A stretch of DNA of 64,000 nucleotides, taken from positions 43,501-107,500 of the forward strand of contig CAUYUJ010016348.1 in NCBI GenBank assembly GCA_963575745.1, read 5' to 3'. This document shows, piece after piece, positions 42,903-53,177 of the stretch. Within the stretch, counting starts at the first letter, position 1. The number at the start of each line of letters is the position of its first letter. Position numbers and translations under genes: made by a program. The DNA is from Prorocentrum cordatum (Eukaryota > Sar > Dinophyceae > Prorocentrales > Prorocentraceae). Under the pieces are notes generated by a model. The model was given only the letters and a program-made list of their open reading frames with translations, ran no database searches and was not told the DNA's origin.

Positions 42903-42977
42903 GATTTTCCCCCCCATCGAAACCTTTGGTTTAGGGGGCATCCAAATCGCGAAGCGATTTGGGGGGCAGGAAAATGC
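42903..42977 (+). other. Tandem double hairpin, YRT end type
   Basis: GATTTTCC opens the site, then two stem-loops in a row: AAACC/GGTTT inside CCCCC/GGGGG, then CCAAATCGC/GCGATTTGG with loop GAA, and CAGGAAAAT closes it. It looks like two end sites joined. Confidence 0.65.
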
Positions 42978-43633
42978 GACGACGGAGCGTGTCATCATCC
43001 ACTCCTCTCCTCTTGGCCTCTGGGGGCTTCTGGGGTTTGCGTTCGTGGCACAGGTCCAATTAGTGACAAGCAGGCTTGTCTCACGTGCCTGGTGCTCTCC
43101 TGAGGGAGCAGGCGTATCTGCCTTGCGTCGTGCTCCTGAGCAGCTAACCCTGCCTCACACGCTTGGCGGCTCCGCGGGAGCTGGCGGGAACTGTCATTGG
43201 GAGTCTGCTCCTCGAGGGCACGTGAGGCGCGTCGAAGGCCTCTGGTGATGGGAGCTCGTGGGTCCCTCGTCGCTGGTGCTATGCTGTTCAAGGTTGAAGG
43301 CTTGCTCGTGGGTCCTTCGTCGCCGGTGCTATGCTGTTCAAGGTTGAAGGCCAATTGCACCTGCAGGTAATTGTCTCTTCCTGGTGCCGCTGGGCGCCAT
43401 CTTGCACCGCCGAGTGCTGAGGTTTCGGCTGCCTGTGGGTTGCTTCAATTCCCAGCCCTCCCGCCCTCGTGGGTTATGCGCTCTCTGGCCGGGATACTGG
43501 TGGCTTTCGCCCCAAGACATCGCCGGCCAGACGTGCGATTAGAGTGCGCCCTGTGTACGCGCAGGAGCGCAAACCCACTCAAGGGATGGAGGAAGTTTTT
43601 CTGTGCCGGCGCGCCGAGACTTGCATTCTGAGT
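42978..43633. other. Leader-like sequence with a 50 bp duplication
   Basis: 43250-43352 holds two tandem copies of about 50 bp (CTCGTGGGTCC...GCTATGCTGTTCAAGG). No gene supported. Confidence 0.5.
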
Positions 43634-43688
43634 TCGTTTTCCTGCCCCGCAAACCGCTGCGCGGTTTGCGGGCTATGAAAATCTCTTC
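43634..43688 (-). other. Perfect YRT end-type hairpin site
   Basis: Stem arms of 12 bp at 43646-43657 (CCCGCAAACCGC) and 43661-43672, loop TGC, no mismatch; GTTTTCCTG and ATGAAAATCTC on the sides. Confidence 0.75.
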
Positions 43689-43795
43689 GGTCCGGCCGTG
43701 CTGGCAGACATTCGGCGGCATTCCCGCGCCGTCTATGGGCGAACGGAAAGTTGGCGCCGCCAGGCTGGCCCACACTGGAACTCCCCATGGGGCCC
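43679..43795 (-). repeat. B tail of YRT1-e
   Basis: About 115 bp, repeated in inverted orientation at 46256-46371 with at most one or two differences. Contains GGCGCCGCCAGGCTGGCCC. Confidence 0.82.
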
Positions 43796-43909
43796 AATGC
43801 ATCCAGGTTGGGCCAAATATGGAGGAAACACCGAGCAGGTGTCGAGATGCGCGCAGACGCGCTCGGAAGGCAGAATTTCTTTTTCAAGCGCCCAGTGCAT
43901 CCGAGCGTT

Positions 43910-44940
43910 CTAGCAGTCCTCCTCGCCACTCGAATTGGAGCACTCTGCCAACCACTGCGCGGCCGCGACCATGCCCCTGGACTGGGCCGTCGCGTAGCCG
44001 AACGCAGCGACCCCTCTCCAGCCCCCAGACCAGAATAAAGCCGAAGGCCCACCAGACCGTAGCGCATCATCTGCAAATCCTCGCCGGAACGCGTGTTCCC
44101 CAATGCTGCGCCTGGGGGAAGCCGAGCGCCACGGCGCCAGCTTTGAGGAAGCCCAGCGCCTCTGCATACCGGATGTGTGCAAATGGTGCTGGGGCCGACT
44201 TCACTGCTTCTGCCAGCGCGCAGACGCCGCACAAAGCGTGGACCCCGTCTTCACACAGACACTTCCTTGTAACATCCACTGGGGATTTATGGCATTTCCT
44301 GCGCATGAAAGTCAGAACGCACTCAATGCCATTTCGTGCAAAGCGGAATGGCGCCATAGCCGACCCCAGAGATAACGTTTCGGAGTACCGCGGACAAAAA
44401 TGTCTTGTCACTGCCCAGGACAAGGCCAGATCACGCCGCCCCACGCCAGACGTCCAACTGATCAGTGCCCTCGTTTGCGTTGTCGACGCCCACACTCGAG
44501 GACGAAGCTGACTGGCTGCCGCCTTCTCGGCTCCTCGCACCAGCCGAGCTGTGTCCGCCAGCTCGCCTGCCGGGGCGCGGAGGAGCGCCAGCGCGGAGCG
44601 GAGGTGCGAGCAATAGCGCCCCAGCGACGCGCTGCTTCGAAAAAGAGCGCAGAAGGCGCCCACAGCGGCGCGCGAGGGCGGCCAGGGCGGTGCGCCAACG
44701 AGCGCCGCAGCCTCGCCCCACAGCTGCACTGCGCTGGCGTACTGTGCTGCGCTGCGCTTCCATCCGGCGAACTCGATCCAAGCAGCCCGGATTTCGAAAG
44801 CGTCTGCCGTGGCGCTGCCTGCCCGGGCTCGCTTGGCAGCAGCCCTTGGGCCAGCTTCCACCTCTCCAAAAGGAAAAGCAGAGCATGGCCAAATTGCGCG
44901 CAGCTCCGAACCTCGTTGGCGGGCGCAAAACGGAGAAATC
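43910..44940 (-). pseudogene. Tyrosine recombinase of YRT1-e
   Basis: Frame 1 (to about 44100) holds the core-binding region, CPRYSETLSLG (box I Arg) and the Cys cluster CLC...CGVC. A frameshift just before HAFRRGFADDAL moves the HxxR and AFGYAT tyrosine segment to another frame, which ends in TAG at 43910-43912. Except for this shift the catalytic set is complete. The N-terminal boundary is where similarity to copy b (RAAAKRARAG) begins; sequence upstream is satellite. Confidence 0.78.
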
Positions 44941-45119
44941 AAGCCCAAGCGACTCAAACCGTGCCTGCGCCAAAAAATGCGAACGAGTCCAGAATGTAAA
45001 TCTGCGCCCGCTGCAGCCGAAATGGCCAAATCGCGTTGCGATTGCGAATCTGGGCGCCGCGGCTCTGTAGGCGCGACCGACCGCAAATGTGATCCTCGGG
45101 TCGCTGGCCCCAAAATGAC

Positions 45120-45860
45120 AGACCACATGGGTGCCAGAACGGCGCAATCGAGCTCAGAATGCGAGTTTTGGGCGCGTCGGCGCCAGAAACGCGAAATCGA
45201 ATTCAGAATTCATTCAGTTCTCGCTGGTCCAATGACGAAGCCACCTGGGCCGCAGAACCACGAAATCGAGTTCAGAATCTGGTCGCGTCGGCGCCAGAAT
45301 TGGCCGAAACACGCCGCGTGCGAATCTCGCCGCGCAGGCAACAGCGAGCTCTGATACAACTCTGGGCGCGTCAGCGCCAGAATTGGTCAAAGCGCGCCAC
45401 AATTGAGAATCAAGGCGCGAGTGCGCGAGAAGCGCCAACGAACCCAGAATGCAATTCTGCACGTGTCGGTGCCAGAGTTTCGCACAAATCCCGAATCCAG
45501 GCGCATCGGCGCGAGAATTGGCCGAAACGAGCCGTAATTGCGAATCCGCGCGCGCAGGCGCCAGAAACGCGAAAACGAGCTCAGAATGCAAATCTGGGCG
45601 CGTCGGCGCCAGAATTGGCCGAAACGGGCCGTAATTGCGAATCCGCGCGCGCAGGCGCCAGAAACGAAAACGAGCTCAGAATGCAATTCTGAGCGCGTCG
45701 GCGCCAGAATTGGCCAAAACACGCTACAATTGCGAATCTAGGCGGGCAGGAGCCAGAAACGAAAACGAGCTCAGAATGCAATTCTGAGCGCGCCGGCGCC
45801 AAAAGTGCCCAAACGCGGCGCAAGTGCGAATCTCGGCGCACAGGCACGAGAAACGAGAAA
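45120..45860. repeat. Minisatellite, GAGCTCAGAATGC type
   Basis: About 10 units of 60-110 bp with AACGAGCTCAGAATGCAA, GCGCGTCGGCGCCAGAATTG and CGTAATTGCGAATCCGCGC. Related to the arrays after module F. Confidence 0.8.
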
Positions 45861-46255
45861 ATCTCAGGGCAGGCCCTTGTGGGCTTCTTGGCTTTCGCCC
45901 CTCTCCGCTTCTCCGCTATGGCAGGGGAATCCTTATGGCCTGGTTGCTGCTGGACGGCAGGCGGTCCTTTTCCTCCAACCTCGCTGCTCGGTTGCTCGGC
46001 TGAGTTGGTGGTTGATTGGCTTCCTATCTGCCGGTGCCTTGGCACTCTGGACGGTGGCGGTGCCGTCGCTCCTCCTTTCGCTGGTTGGCAAGGTTGGGCC
46101 GCCATCTGTGCAGCGGCGCCGCCGTGGGACAAACCGCGGCCACCGCTGGCTGCTCTGCTGCGCAGGGCTCGATGGCGAGGTGCCGGCACCATTTCGTAAC
46201 CCACCCACTGCCGCCCTTGTCTGGTGCTCTTTCGCGGCGGTGTTCCTGTCAGGCT
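45861..46255 (+). other. Leader-like sequence, plus orientation
   Basis: Has CGGTTGCTCGGCTGAGTTGG and TGGTTGATTGGC, reminiscent of module R's GGTTGGTCGGTTGG. No gene. Confidence 0.4.
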
Positions 46256-46371
46256 GGCCCCTTGGGGAGTTCCAGTGTGGGCCAGCCTGGCGGCGCCAAC
46301 TTTCCGTTCGCCCATAGACGGCGCGGGAATGCCGCCGAATGTCTGCCAGCACGGCCGGACCGAAGAGATTT
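46256..46371 (+). repeat. Inverted copy of YRT1-e B tail
   Basis: Reverse complement of 43679-43795, ending GAAGAGATTTTC. Beyond it there is no hairpin, unlike other B ends. Confidence 0.82.
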
Positions 46372-46854
46372 TCTTCTTCAGCGGATCTGGGCTCCCGCGC
46401 CCTGTTTCACATTTGCAGCGCGATTTGCCCATCTGCTTCCTGCGCGCTCAGAACTGCATTCTGAACTGGATCTTTCGTTTCCGGCACCTCCGCGCCCAGA
46501 ACGACGTTCTGGCCTTGATTTCCCTATTCTGCCGCCAGCGCGCCCAGATGCAGAAAATTGCAGCAATCTGCGCCGCAGATCTGCAGATTCGTTTGGTGTT
46601 TGCAGCGGTGTGATTTTGGCTAGTCTAACGCAAGCGCGCGTGCTTGCATGCTGACCCCGATTCGCATGCTCAGCGCCCGCGCGCTCAGATTCGCCATTGG
46701 CGCCCAGAACCATTCAGCTGCGGGCTCTGCCTGCCCGCAGCGCTGCCGGGCGCAATTCCTTCCGCACGGTGAACAGTCCGCGGCCGCTCCCCAATCTGGG
46801 AGTCTGCGCCAGCGCCCAGCGCCACGCGTTTTCCGCCAAGCGTTTTCGTCGCGC
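46372..46854. other. Unassigned sequence
   Basis: Begins with a few GCGCCCAGAAC-type satellite words; nothing else recognised. Confidence 0.35.
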
Positions 46855-47225
46855 TTATGTGCCGCGCGCTCTTCTTCAGAGCGGCGCAGAGCTTTCGACG
46901 CACCAGGCTCCGTGGTGTGCAGGCGGCGGCCGCTCCCTGCTCTGGGGGGCTGCGCCCGTGTCGCGTGCCTTCTGCCGAGAAGCCCTGTGGCGCTCGCGAG
47001 CTGCTCGCTCCTCTTCTGAGCGGCGCGGAGCTCTCGACCCAGCAGGCTTCGTGGTATACAGTCGGCGGTCGCCTCCTAGTCCGGGTCTGCAGCCAAACCG
47101 CGCGCCTCCTGCCAAGCAGCCCTGTCGAGCTCAGGTGCCGCGCGCTCTTCTTTAGAGCGGCGCGCAGCAGGCTGCGCGGCGCGCAGGCGGCGGCCGCTCC
47201 CTGCTTTGGAGGTCTGCGGCATCCA
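46855..47225. repeat. About 140 bp tandem repeat, 2.6 copies
   Basis: Units begin near 46855, 47000 and 47135 with GCGCGCTCTTCTTCAGAGCG-type words and contain GGCGGCGGCCGCTCCCTGC. Confidence 0.7.
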
Positions 47226-47806
47226 CAAACTTTATTTTGCCTCTGTGGGGTAGGTGGCTCTTCCCGGTTCCACTCGGTAGCGGGCTGCTCGGCGCGGCGG
47301 GCCCCTGCGTCGGCAGCTTCGACCTTCGGCGAGCCGCCCAGGACGAATGGGCGGCGCAGATGATCGATCCAGACCTGAGGCTGCGCCCAGATCCCCCGAA
47401 CGCGCGTCGCGACCTGCGCGCGCGAGCCCGCGGGCGCCCCGGCGCGGGCCGCAGCGGCGCCCATGCCCATGCTATGGGCCAGGGCCCGAGAACACACGGA
47501 GAAGTCGCGATCGTTCTCCCCGCAAGTCGGAGCCCCCGGCTGCGCGATGTTGCCCCCCACCTCGCCCGCCCACGACAGGGTCGCCAGGTCCTCGGGGGCC
47601 GCTTTCCCATCGGCACCTGCGACGAACGGTTCGGGGAACTGGCCGAGGAACTCGGCCGCCGGCCCGATGGACGTGACCAGGTAGAGGGAGACCAGCAGCA
47701 GCGTTGAGCCCTCACCCAGGCGGGCCCTGCGGACCACCATGCGGCGCTGGGACTCCGACGGCGCCTCCGCCAGACTCGACGCGCCGATGTGCGACGCAAT
47801 GGCCAA
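47226..47806 (-). CDS. Unrecognised ORF
   Basis: From MAIASHIGASS at 47806 the frame reads protein-like for about 190 residues, with a hydrophobic stretch (STLLLVSLYLVTSIG, about residues 34-48), acidic patches and a WIDHLRRPFVLGG segment. It then runs into the tandem repeat, where the rest of the frame is not believable. The other strand is also open, so reality is uncertain. It is head to head with the methyltransferase fragment at 47803-48045. Confidence 0.35.
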
Positions 47807-48045
47807 GGCAACGTTTCTGGGTATCCACGAGGGGGAGGTTCACGACTTCTGCCGAGCTCTTCCGCTTCCAGGGCCTCCACCCGTCGACGATCGACTATGC
47901 GTCCCCCGGGGTCTCGGATCGCCAGATGGGCGCCATGCTCGGCAACGCGATGACCCTCCCGGTGTGCGGGCGAGTGCTCCGGATGCTGGTGTACGTGGCT
48001 GGGTTGGTTTCTGAGCTGCCCAAGGACCCGTGGGAGAAGAAGTGA
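47803..48045 (+). pseudogene. C5 cytosine methyltransferase C-terminal fragment
   Basis: About 80 codons to a TGA stop. GRFTTSAELFRFQGL matches the region before motif X (R.LT..EL.RLQGF) and DRQMGAMLGNAMTLPV matches motif X (GNAV...V). No catalytic motifs precede it on this strand; upstream frames do not continue the fold. It is the module missing from the methyltransferase exon on the opposite strand at 48754-49536. It is either an orphan last exon or an inverted piece of a related gene. Confidence 0.65.
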
Positions 48046-48753
48046 GCGGGAGGCTCGATGGGTTGCACATATGCACATATGCACACATTACAATTTGGCT
48101 TTCGTGCGTCGCCACGCGAGGAGGGGAACGAACGACACACGCCGTGCAACGCGGGTTGAAAGACTTGTTCACGAATCCCCACCAGCCCATCCTAAAAGAG
48201 CCACCTTTGCGAAGTGCACTTATTATCGGGAGTCATTGGTTTGCTTTCTTTGCTTGAGCACTGGCGACGTCTTGCAAGCCTCTTAGGGTCATCGTAAGGG
48301 CGCTCTGGGGGTTCCCTTGGAGCCCTTGGTGGCCTTGGAGCATCTCTTGGGCAATCTTGGATGCCATGGATCAAACATGCGGTGGGCTATTTTAGCGTTC
48401 CCCCCTCGGAGCCTTCAAATGGGCCTCTTGATGTCCTCTTGGGGGGCTCTTGGGCCGCTCTTGGGCCCCTCTTGGAAACCCTCTCAGGCCATCTTGGAGC
48501 CGTCTTCAGGCTTCGCAAACCCATCATAAGCGAAAATGCGGGAAGGCCACCACCATCGGTTTCCGAAGGTTTTGATGGATTCTGCTTTCGCGGTCTTGGG
48601 CCCTCGGGTTTTTCTGGCCATCTTCGGGCCCTCGTCGCCACGGCTGGACGAAGGTGTGGTCCTGGCCAGGGTCTGGAGTTCCCGGCCAGGGAAAGGCTTC
48701 GCCGCCCAGGGCCTCCGCCGTCCCCCCACCCAGCCCAGGGCCAGCCTGCAGAC
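48046..48753. other. Non-coding region between methyltransferase pieces
   Basis: Lower GC than the left part. Contains CACATATGCACATATGCACA and repeated CTCTTGG.../GGGCTCTTGG words (48430-48480). No gene supported. Confidence 0.45.
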
Positions 48754-49536
48754 TCAGAACCACGGATCCAGGCTGGGGCCGTCGTTCCGATGGCCACCCC
48801 CGTAGCCCCGCCGAGAAGTAAGGCAAGGCAGTACTTTGATCCTCTTCGTGAAATACTGCTCGGAGCACAAGATGTCAGTGAAGACGCGGGTCTTCCTGGG
48901 GTCAGCAGGCGGATCTCCAGCCAAGCACTCCCAGATCGACCGTTTCAAGAGAGACCTAGCCAGACCACCGTTCAGGGTCGTCGAGGGGAGCGTCTTGGGG
49001 TCCTCGTCGGACTTGAGGCGGTCCAGTGGTGGCGGTCCTTTCAGGGGCATTGCTTGTGGCCATTCGAATGTACGATCTTTCTTCAACTTGTCTTTCCTCG
49101 CAGCGACAAGGTACAGCCTTTGGCGGTTCTGGTGGACCCCGAAGTCTTTCGAGTTCAGGAGCTTGTGTTTGGTGGCGTATCCATCCCGATGAAGGCGGCT
49201 TGCGATCTTCTCCAGGGCGTTCCTATGCGTGGTCATCAGGCCAGGGGCGTTTTCCATCATAACCGCCGAGGGTTTGTAGTTTGTGATGTAGTCCAAGCTC
49301 TCATCGACCATGGCACGGGGGTCATCGTCCCCCAGGTGGTTCCCGCCCGCAGCGTAGGGTTGGCACGGGAAGCCAAAAAAGTAAAGGTCTGTTTTGTCAT
49401 CCTGGGATTTGGGTTGTTGGGCGTCGTCGTAAAACCTTTTCGGGGAATGAGTGTTCAGAATGACCTTCTTGCACGCCGAGTTGTTGTCTGATGAGAACAC
49501 ATGTATGTAGTCAACGCCCATCTCTTTCAAAGCAAA
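48754..49536 (-). CDS. C5 cytosine methyltransferase, exon 2
   Basis: DNA or RNA cytosine-5 methyltransferase core. Visible: FGFPCQPYAAGGN (motif IV, PC catalytic Cys), VMMENAPGL (motif VI, ENV-like) and DFGVHQNRQRLYLVAAR (motif VIII, QxRxR). The sequence starts ALKEMGVDYIHVFSSDN, the continuation of motif I/II. Motif I is on the upstream exon at 51950-52002, and joining the two keeps the frame (PI-F-AL). The ORF ends after a GYGGGH segment with TGA at 48754, without the target recognition/motif X end, so it is truncated or has a further exon. Confidence 0.8.
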   Translation of the reverse strand, partial: FALKEMGVDYIHVFSSDNNSACKKVILNTHSPKRFYDDAQQPKSQDDKTDLYFFGFPCQPYAAGGNHLGDDDPRAMVDESLDYITNYKPSAVMMENAPGLMTTHRNALEKIASRLHRDGYATKHKLLNSKDFGVHQNRQRLYLVAARKDKLKKDRTFEWPQAMPLKGPPPLDRLKSDEDPKTLPSTTLNGGLARSLLKRSIWECLAGDPPADPRKTRVFTDILCSEQYFTKRIKVLPCLTSRRGYGGGHRNDGPSLDPWF

Positions 49537-49679
49537 TTATCCCGGCAAAGCAACCTAACAGCGATGTGTAGGAGCATATCTGGAAGCATTCCCCGTAAGA
49601 TTCGGATGAGAACCCAGTTGTAGAATTCTGCTGTTCTCGCAGTCGTAGTCGCACTCGCGATGACAGTCGCAGCGGCAAC

Positions 49680-51270
49680 GGCAGTCGCAGTCACAGCCTC
49701 AGCCTCAGCCTGCCTCAGCCTCAGCCTCAGCCTGCCTCAGCCTCAGCCTGCCTCAGCCTCAGCCTCAGCCTGCTTCAGCCTCAGCCTCAGTCTGCCTTCA
49801 GCCTCGGCCTCAGCCTCAGCCTGCCTCAGCCTCAGCCTGCATCAGCCTCAGCCTCAGCCTCAGCCTGCCTCAGCATCAGCCTGCCTCAGCCTCAGCCTCA
49901 GCCTGCCTCAGCCTCAGCCTCAGCCTGCTTCAGCCTCAGCCTCAGTCTGCCTTCAGCCTCGGCCTCAGCCTCAGCCTGCCTCAGCCTCAGCCTGCATCAG
50001 CCTCAGCCTCAGCCTCAGCCTGCCTCAGCATCAGCCCGCCTCAGCCTCAGCCTCAGCCTGCCTCAGCCTCAGCCTCAGCCTGCTTCAGCCTCAGCCTCAG
50101 TCTGCCTTCAGCCTCGGCCTCAGCCTCAGCCTGCCTCAGCCTCAGCCTGCATCAGCCTCAGCCTCAGCCTGCCTCAGCCAGCCTGCAGCCTCAGCCTCAG
50201 CCTCAGCCTCAGCCTCAGCCTGCTTCAGCCTCAGCCTCAGTCTGCCTTCAGCCTCGGCCTCAGCCTCAGCCTGCCTCAGCCTCAGCCTGCATCAGCCTCA
50301 GCCTCAGCCTCAGCCTGCCTCAGCATCAGCCTGCCTCAGCCTCAGCCTCAGCCTGCCTCAGCCTCAGCCTCAGCCTGCTTCAGCCTCAGCCTCAGTCTGC
50401 CTTCAGCCTCGGCCTCAGCCTCAGCCTGCCTCAGCCTCAGCCTGCATGAGCCTCAGCCTCAGCCTCAGCCTGCCTCAGCATCAGCCTGCCTCAGCCTCAG
50501 CCTCAGCCTGCCTTGGCCTCAGCCTCAGCCTGCTTCAGCCTCAGCCTCAGTCTGCCTTCAGCCTCGGCCTCCGCCTCAGCCTGCCTCAGCCTCAGCCTGC
50601 ATCAGCCTCAGCCTCAGCCTCAGCCTGCCTCAGCATCAGCCTCAGCCTGCAGCCTCAGCCTCAGCCTGCCTCAGCCTCAGCCTCAGCCTGCTTCAGCCTC
50701 AGCCTCAGTCTGCCTTCAGCCTCGGCCTCAGCCTCAGCCTGCCTCAGCCTCAGCCTGCATCAGCCTCAGCCTCAGCCTCAGCCTGCATCAGCATCAGCCT
50801 GCCTCAGCCTCAGCCTCAGCCTGCCTCAGCCTCAGCCTCAGCCTGCAGCCTCAGCCTCAGCCTGCCTTCAGCCTCGGCCTCAGCCTCAGCCTGCCTCAGC
50901 CTCAGCCTGCATCAGCCTCAGCCTCAGCCTCAGCCTGCCTCAGCATCAGCCTGCCTCAGCCTCAGCCTCAGCCTGCCTCAGCCTCAGCCTCAGCCTCAGC
51001 CTCAGCCTGCTTCAGCCAAAGCCTCAGTCTGCCTTGAGCCTTGGCCTCAGCCTCAGCCTCAGCCTGCCTCAGCCTCAGCCTGCATCAGCCTCAGCCTCAG
51101 CCTCAGCCTGCCTCAGCCTCAGCCTGCCTCAGCCTCAGCCTCAGCCTGCTTCAGCCTCAGCCTCAGCCTGCCTTCAGCCTCGCCTCAGCCTCAGCCTGCA
51201 GCCTCAGCCTGCATCTCAGCCTCAGCCTCAGCCTGCCTCAGCCAGCCTGCCTCAGCCTCAGCCTCAGCAG
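49680..51270. repeat. CAGCCT satellite with higher-order period
   Basis: CAGCCT hexamers interrupted by TGCCTCAG, TGCATCAG and CAGTCTGCC variants. The CAGTCTGCCTTCAGCCTCGG marker recurs about every 155 bp (near 49788, 49943, 50098, 50238, 50393, 50548, 50706). The long Ser/Ala/Leu frame across it is a repeat artefact. Confidence 0.9.
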
Positions 51271-51274
51271 CATT

Positions 51275-51775
51275 CAAAATGTGGCCCGGGAATGGAATTC
51301 TGGGAACTCGAAGAACACGAAGTGGCCTACAGTTGGCTCCGGGCATTCAAAATCATGCCCAGGAATGGAGTTCTGGGAACTCGAAGACCACGAAGTGGCC
51401 TACAGTTGGCTCCGGGCATTCAAAATGTGGCCCGGGAATGGAGTTCTGGGAACTCGAAGAGCACGAAGTGGCCTACAGTTGGCTCCGGGCATCCAAAATG
51501 TGGCCCGGGAATGGAGTTCTGGGAAATCGAAGAGCACGAAGTGGCCTACAGTTGGCTCCGGGCATCCAAAATGTGGCCCGGGAATGGAGTTCTGGGAAAT
51601 GAAGAGCACGAAGTGGCCTACAGTTGGCTCCGGGCATCCAAAATGTGGCCCGGGAATGGAGTTCTGGGAAATGGAAGAGCACGAAGTGGCCTACAGTTGG
51701 CTCCGGGCATCCAAAATGTGGCCCGGGAATGGAGTTTTGGGAAATCGAAGAGCACGAAGTGGGCACGAAGTGTGT
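51275..51775. repeat. 73 bp minisatellite
   Basis: About seven units with AATGGAGTTCTGGGAA, GAGCACGAAGTGGCCTACAG and TTGGCTCCGGGCATCC. Within the methyltransferase intron. Confidence 0.9.
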
Positions 51776-51949
51776 GACTGTATGCGAAAAACGATCCCCG
51801 CCGGCAAACCCCAACGTCCCCCCAACTGCCCCCCAACTGCCCCCAACGGCTGCCCAGACCCCCCTGTGGAGTAATGTTGAAGTAATGTTGAAGTAATGTG
51901 CTGCTCTCTTTTTAGACCACTAGAAACCTATCAGTCTTCGCTGTTAGGT

Positions 51950-52002
51950 AATATCGGCATGTCAATCCCCGAAAAATCGGTGCCTACTCTGATCTGTCTC
52001 AT
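51950..52002 (-). CDS. C5 cytosine methyltransferase, exon 1 (motif I)
   Basis: MRQIRVGTDFSGIDMPI from the ATG at 52002. FSGI is the SAM-binding motif I (FxGxG-like, with GTDFSGID). A CAACAG/GTC just upstream could instead be an acceptor, making this an internal exon. It joins in frame to 49536. Joined to exon 2 it would provide motifs I to VIII. Confidence 0.68.
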
Positions 52003-52049
52003 GTCTGTGACCTGTTTGTAGACTTGATGACTCGAACAACTATGGGCGA

Positions 52050-52325
52050 AGAGGAGACGAGGATGGAGGAAGAGGGAGGAGGGAAGAAGGAAGAGGGAGG
52101 ATGGAGGAGGGAGGGAGGGAGGGAGGGAGGGAGGGAGGTAGGGAGGGAGGGAGGGAGGGAGGGAGGGAGGAGGGAGGGAGAGGAGGAGGAGGAGGAGGAG
52201 GAGGAGGAGGAGGAGGAGGAGGAGGAGTAGGAGTAGGAGTAGGAGGAGGAGGAGGAGGAGGAGGAGGAGGAGGAGGAGGAGGAGGAGGAGGAGGAGGAGG
52301 AGGAGGAGGAGGAAGAGGAGGGGCA
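52050..52325. repeat. GGA/GGGA microsatellite
   Basis: Long purine tract on the plus strand, that is a polypyrimidine tract upstream of methyltransferase exon 1. Confidence 0.95.
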
Positions 52326-52940
52326 AGGCGGCGGCAGGGGCGGCCAGGCGCCACCCACCTCGGTTCGTCACGTGTGCCCCGACACCCTGCCGAGTCGGAG
52401 GTGGGTGGGGGCCCTGCCGCCACTCGTCACGCAGAGGGACGGGCGACCGCCGAGTCGAGCGGGGTAAAGGCGTGTGAGATTTCCCCCACCTCGGCTCGTC
52501 AGTCGAAGTCGTGCGTCCCCACCTCGGCTCGTCAGGCGCAAAGCTAGGTGACTGACGTGCTGAGGTGGGGCGCCCACCCACCTCCGACTCGGCAGGGTGT
52601 CCTGGGCACATCAACCGACCGACCACGTGATCGAGTGCCGAGTCGAGTGGGGTCGGGGTCGTGGCATGCCGAGTCGAGTGGGGTCGGGGATGTGACCGAA
52701 TGCCGAGTCGAGTGAGATCGGTGCTGTGACCGAGTGCCGAGTCGAGCGGGGTGACCGGAGCGGTGACGTGACCGAATGCCGAGTCGAGAGGGGTGACCGG
52801 ATCGGTGCCGTGACCGAATGCCGAGTCGAGCGGGGTCGGTGTGTTGTGACCGAGTGCCAAGTCGAGCAGTCGATCGGCGTCGCGACCGAATCGAGCGCGC
52901 GACCGACCAAGCGCCAGGAGGTGTCACGTGACGGAGTGCT
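52326..52940. repeat. CCGAGTCGAG minisatellite
   Basis: 52600-52900 has about nine units of 25-35 bp with GACCGAATGCCGAGTCGAG. 52340-52600 has CACCTCGGCTCGTCA-type repeats, including an inverted block CGAGTCGGAGGTGGGTGGG / CCCACCTCCGACTCG. No gene. Confidence 0.8.
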
Positions 52941-53098
52941 GGGCGAGAGACGGTGGGGGGCGACATCCAAACCGACCTTCCCTCCTCGTCCTCGCCTTCT
53001 TCCCCTCCTACTCCGCCCTCATCTCGCACGTTCCCCCTCTCGCGCCCGCGCCCGCGCGTCACGTTGCCAGGAGCTGCCGGGGTGGAGGGGGGCTTAGC

Positions 53099-53165
53099 GG
53101 ATGAGGAGGAGGAGGAGGAGGAGGAGGAGGAGGAGGAGGAGGGCGAGGAGAAAGAGGAAGGACGA
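53099..53165. repeat. GGA microsatellite
   Basis: Purine tract of about 65 bp just beyond the 3' end of the hAT-like gene. Confidence 0.9.
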
Positions 53166-53177
53166 TGATGCTTTTGC

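Larger units (their letters stand above)
43634..44990 (-). mobile_element. YRT1-e, 3' fragment
   Basis: YR catalytic region, B tail and end hairpin remain. Everything upstream of the YR is replaced by minisatellite from about 44990. Confidence 0.75.
49537..51949 (-). other. Intron of methyltransferase gene with inverted ends
   Basis: On the sense strand it starts ACCTAACAGCGA right after exon 1, and its 3' part contains TCGCTGTTAGGT about 18 bases before exon 2: a 12-bp inverted repeat. It lacks GT-AG ends. The exon-side sequences GATATT and GATAATT are similar. Almost the whole interior is satellite. This resembles introner-like elements. Confidence 0.6.

Noticed and set aside
49660-51777. 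A 705-codon Ser/Ala/Leu/Pro-rich open frame
   Set aside because: It is the CAGCCT and 73-bp satellite read through; other frames are equally open and no non-repeat part exists.
51931-52860. Poly-Leu/poly-Ser/poly-Pro frames across the GGA tract
   Set aside because: Microsatellite artefact; only the last codons (51950-52002) resemble a protein, methyltransferase motif I.
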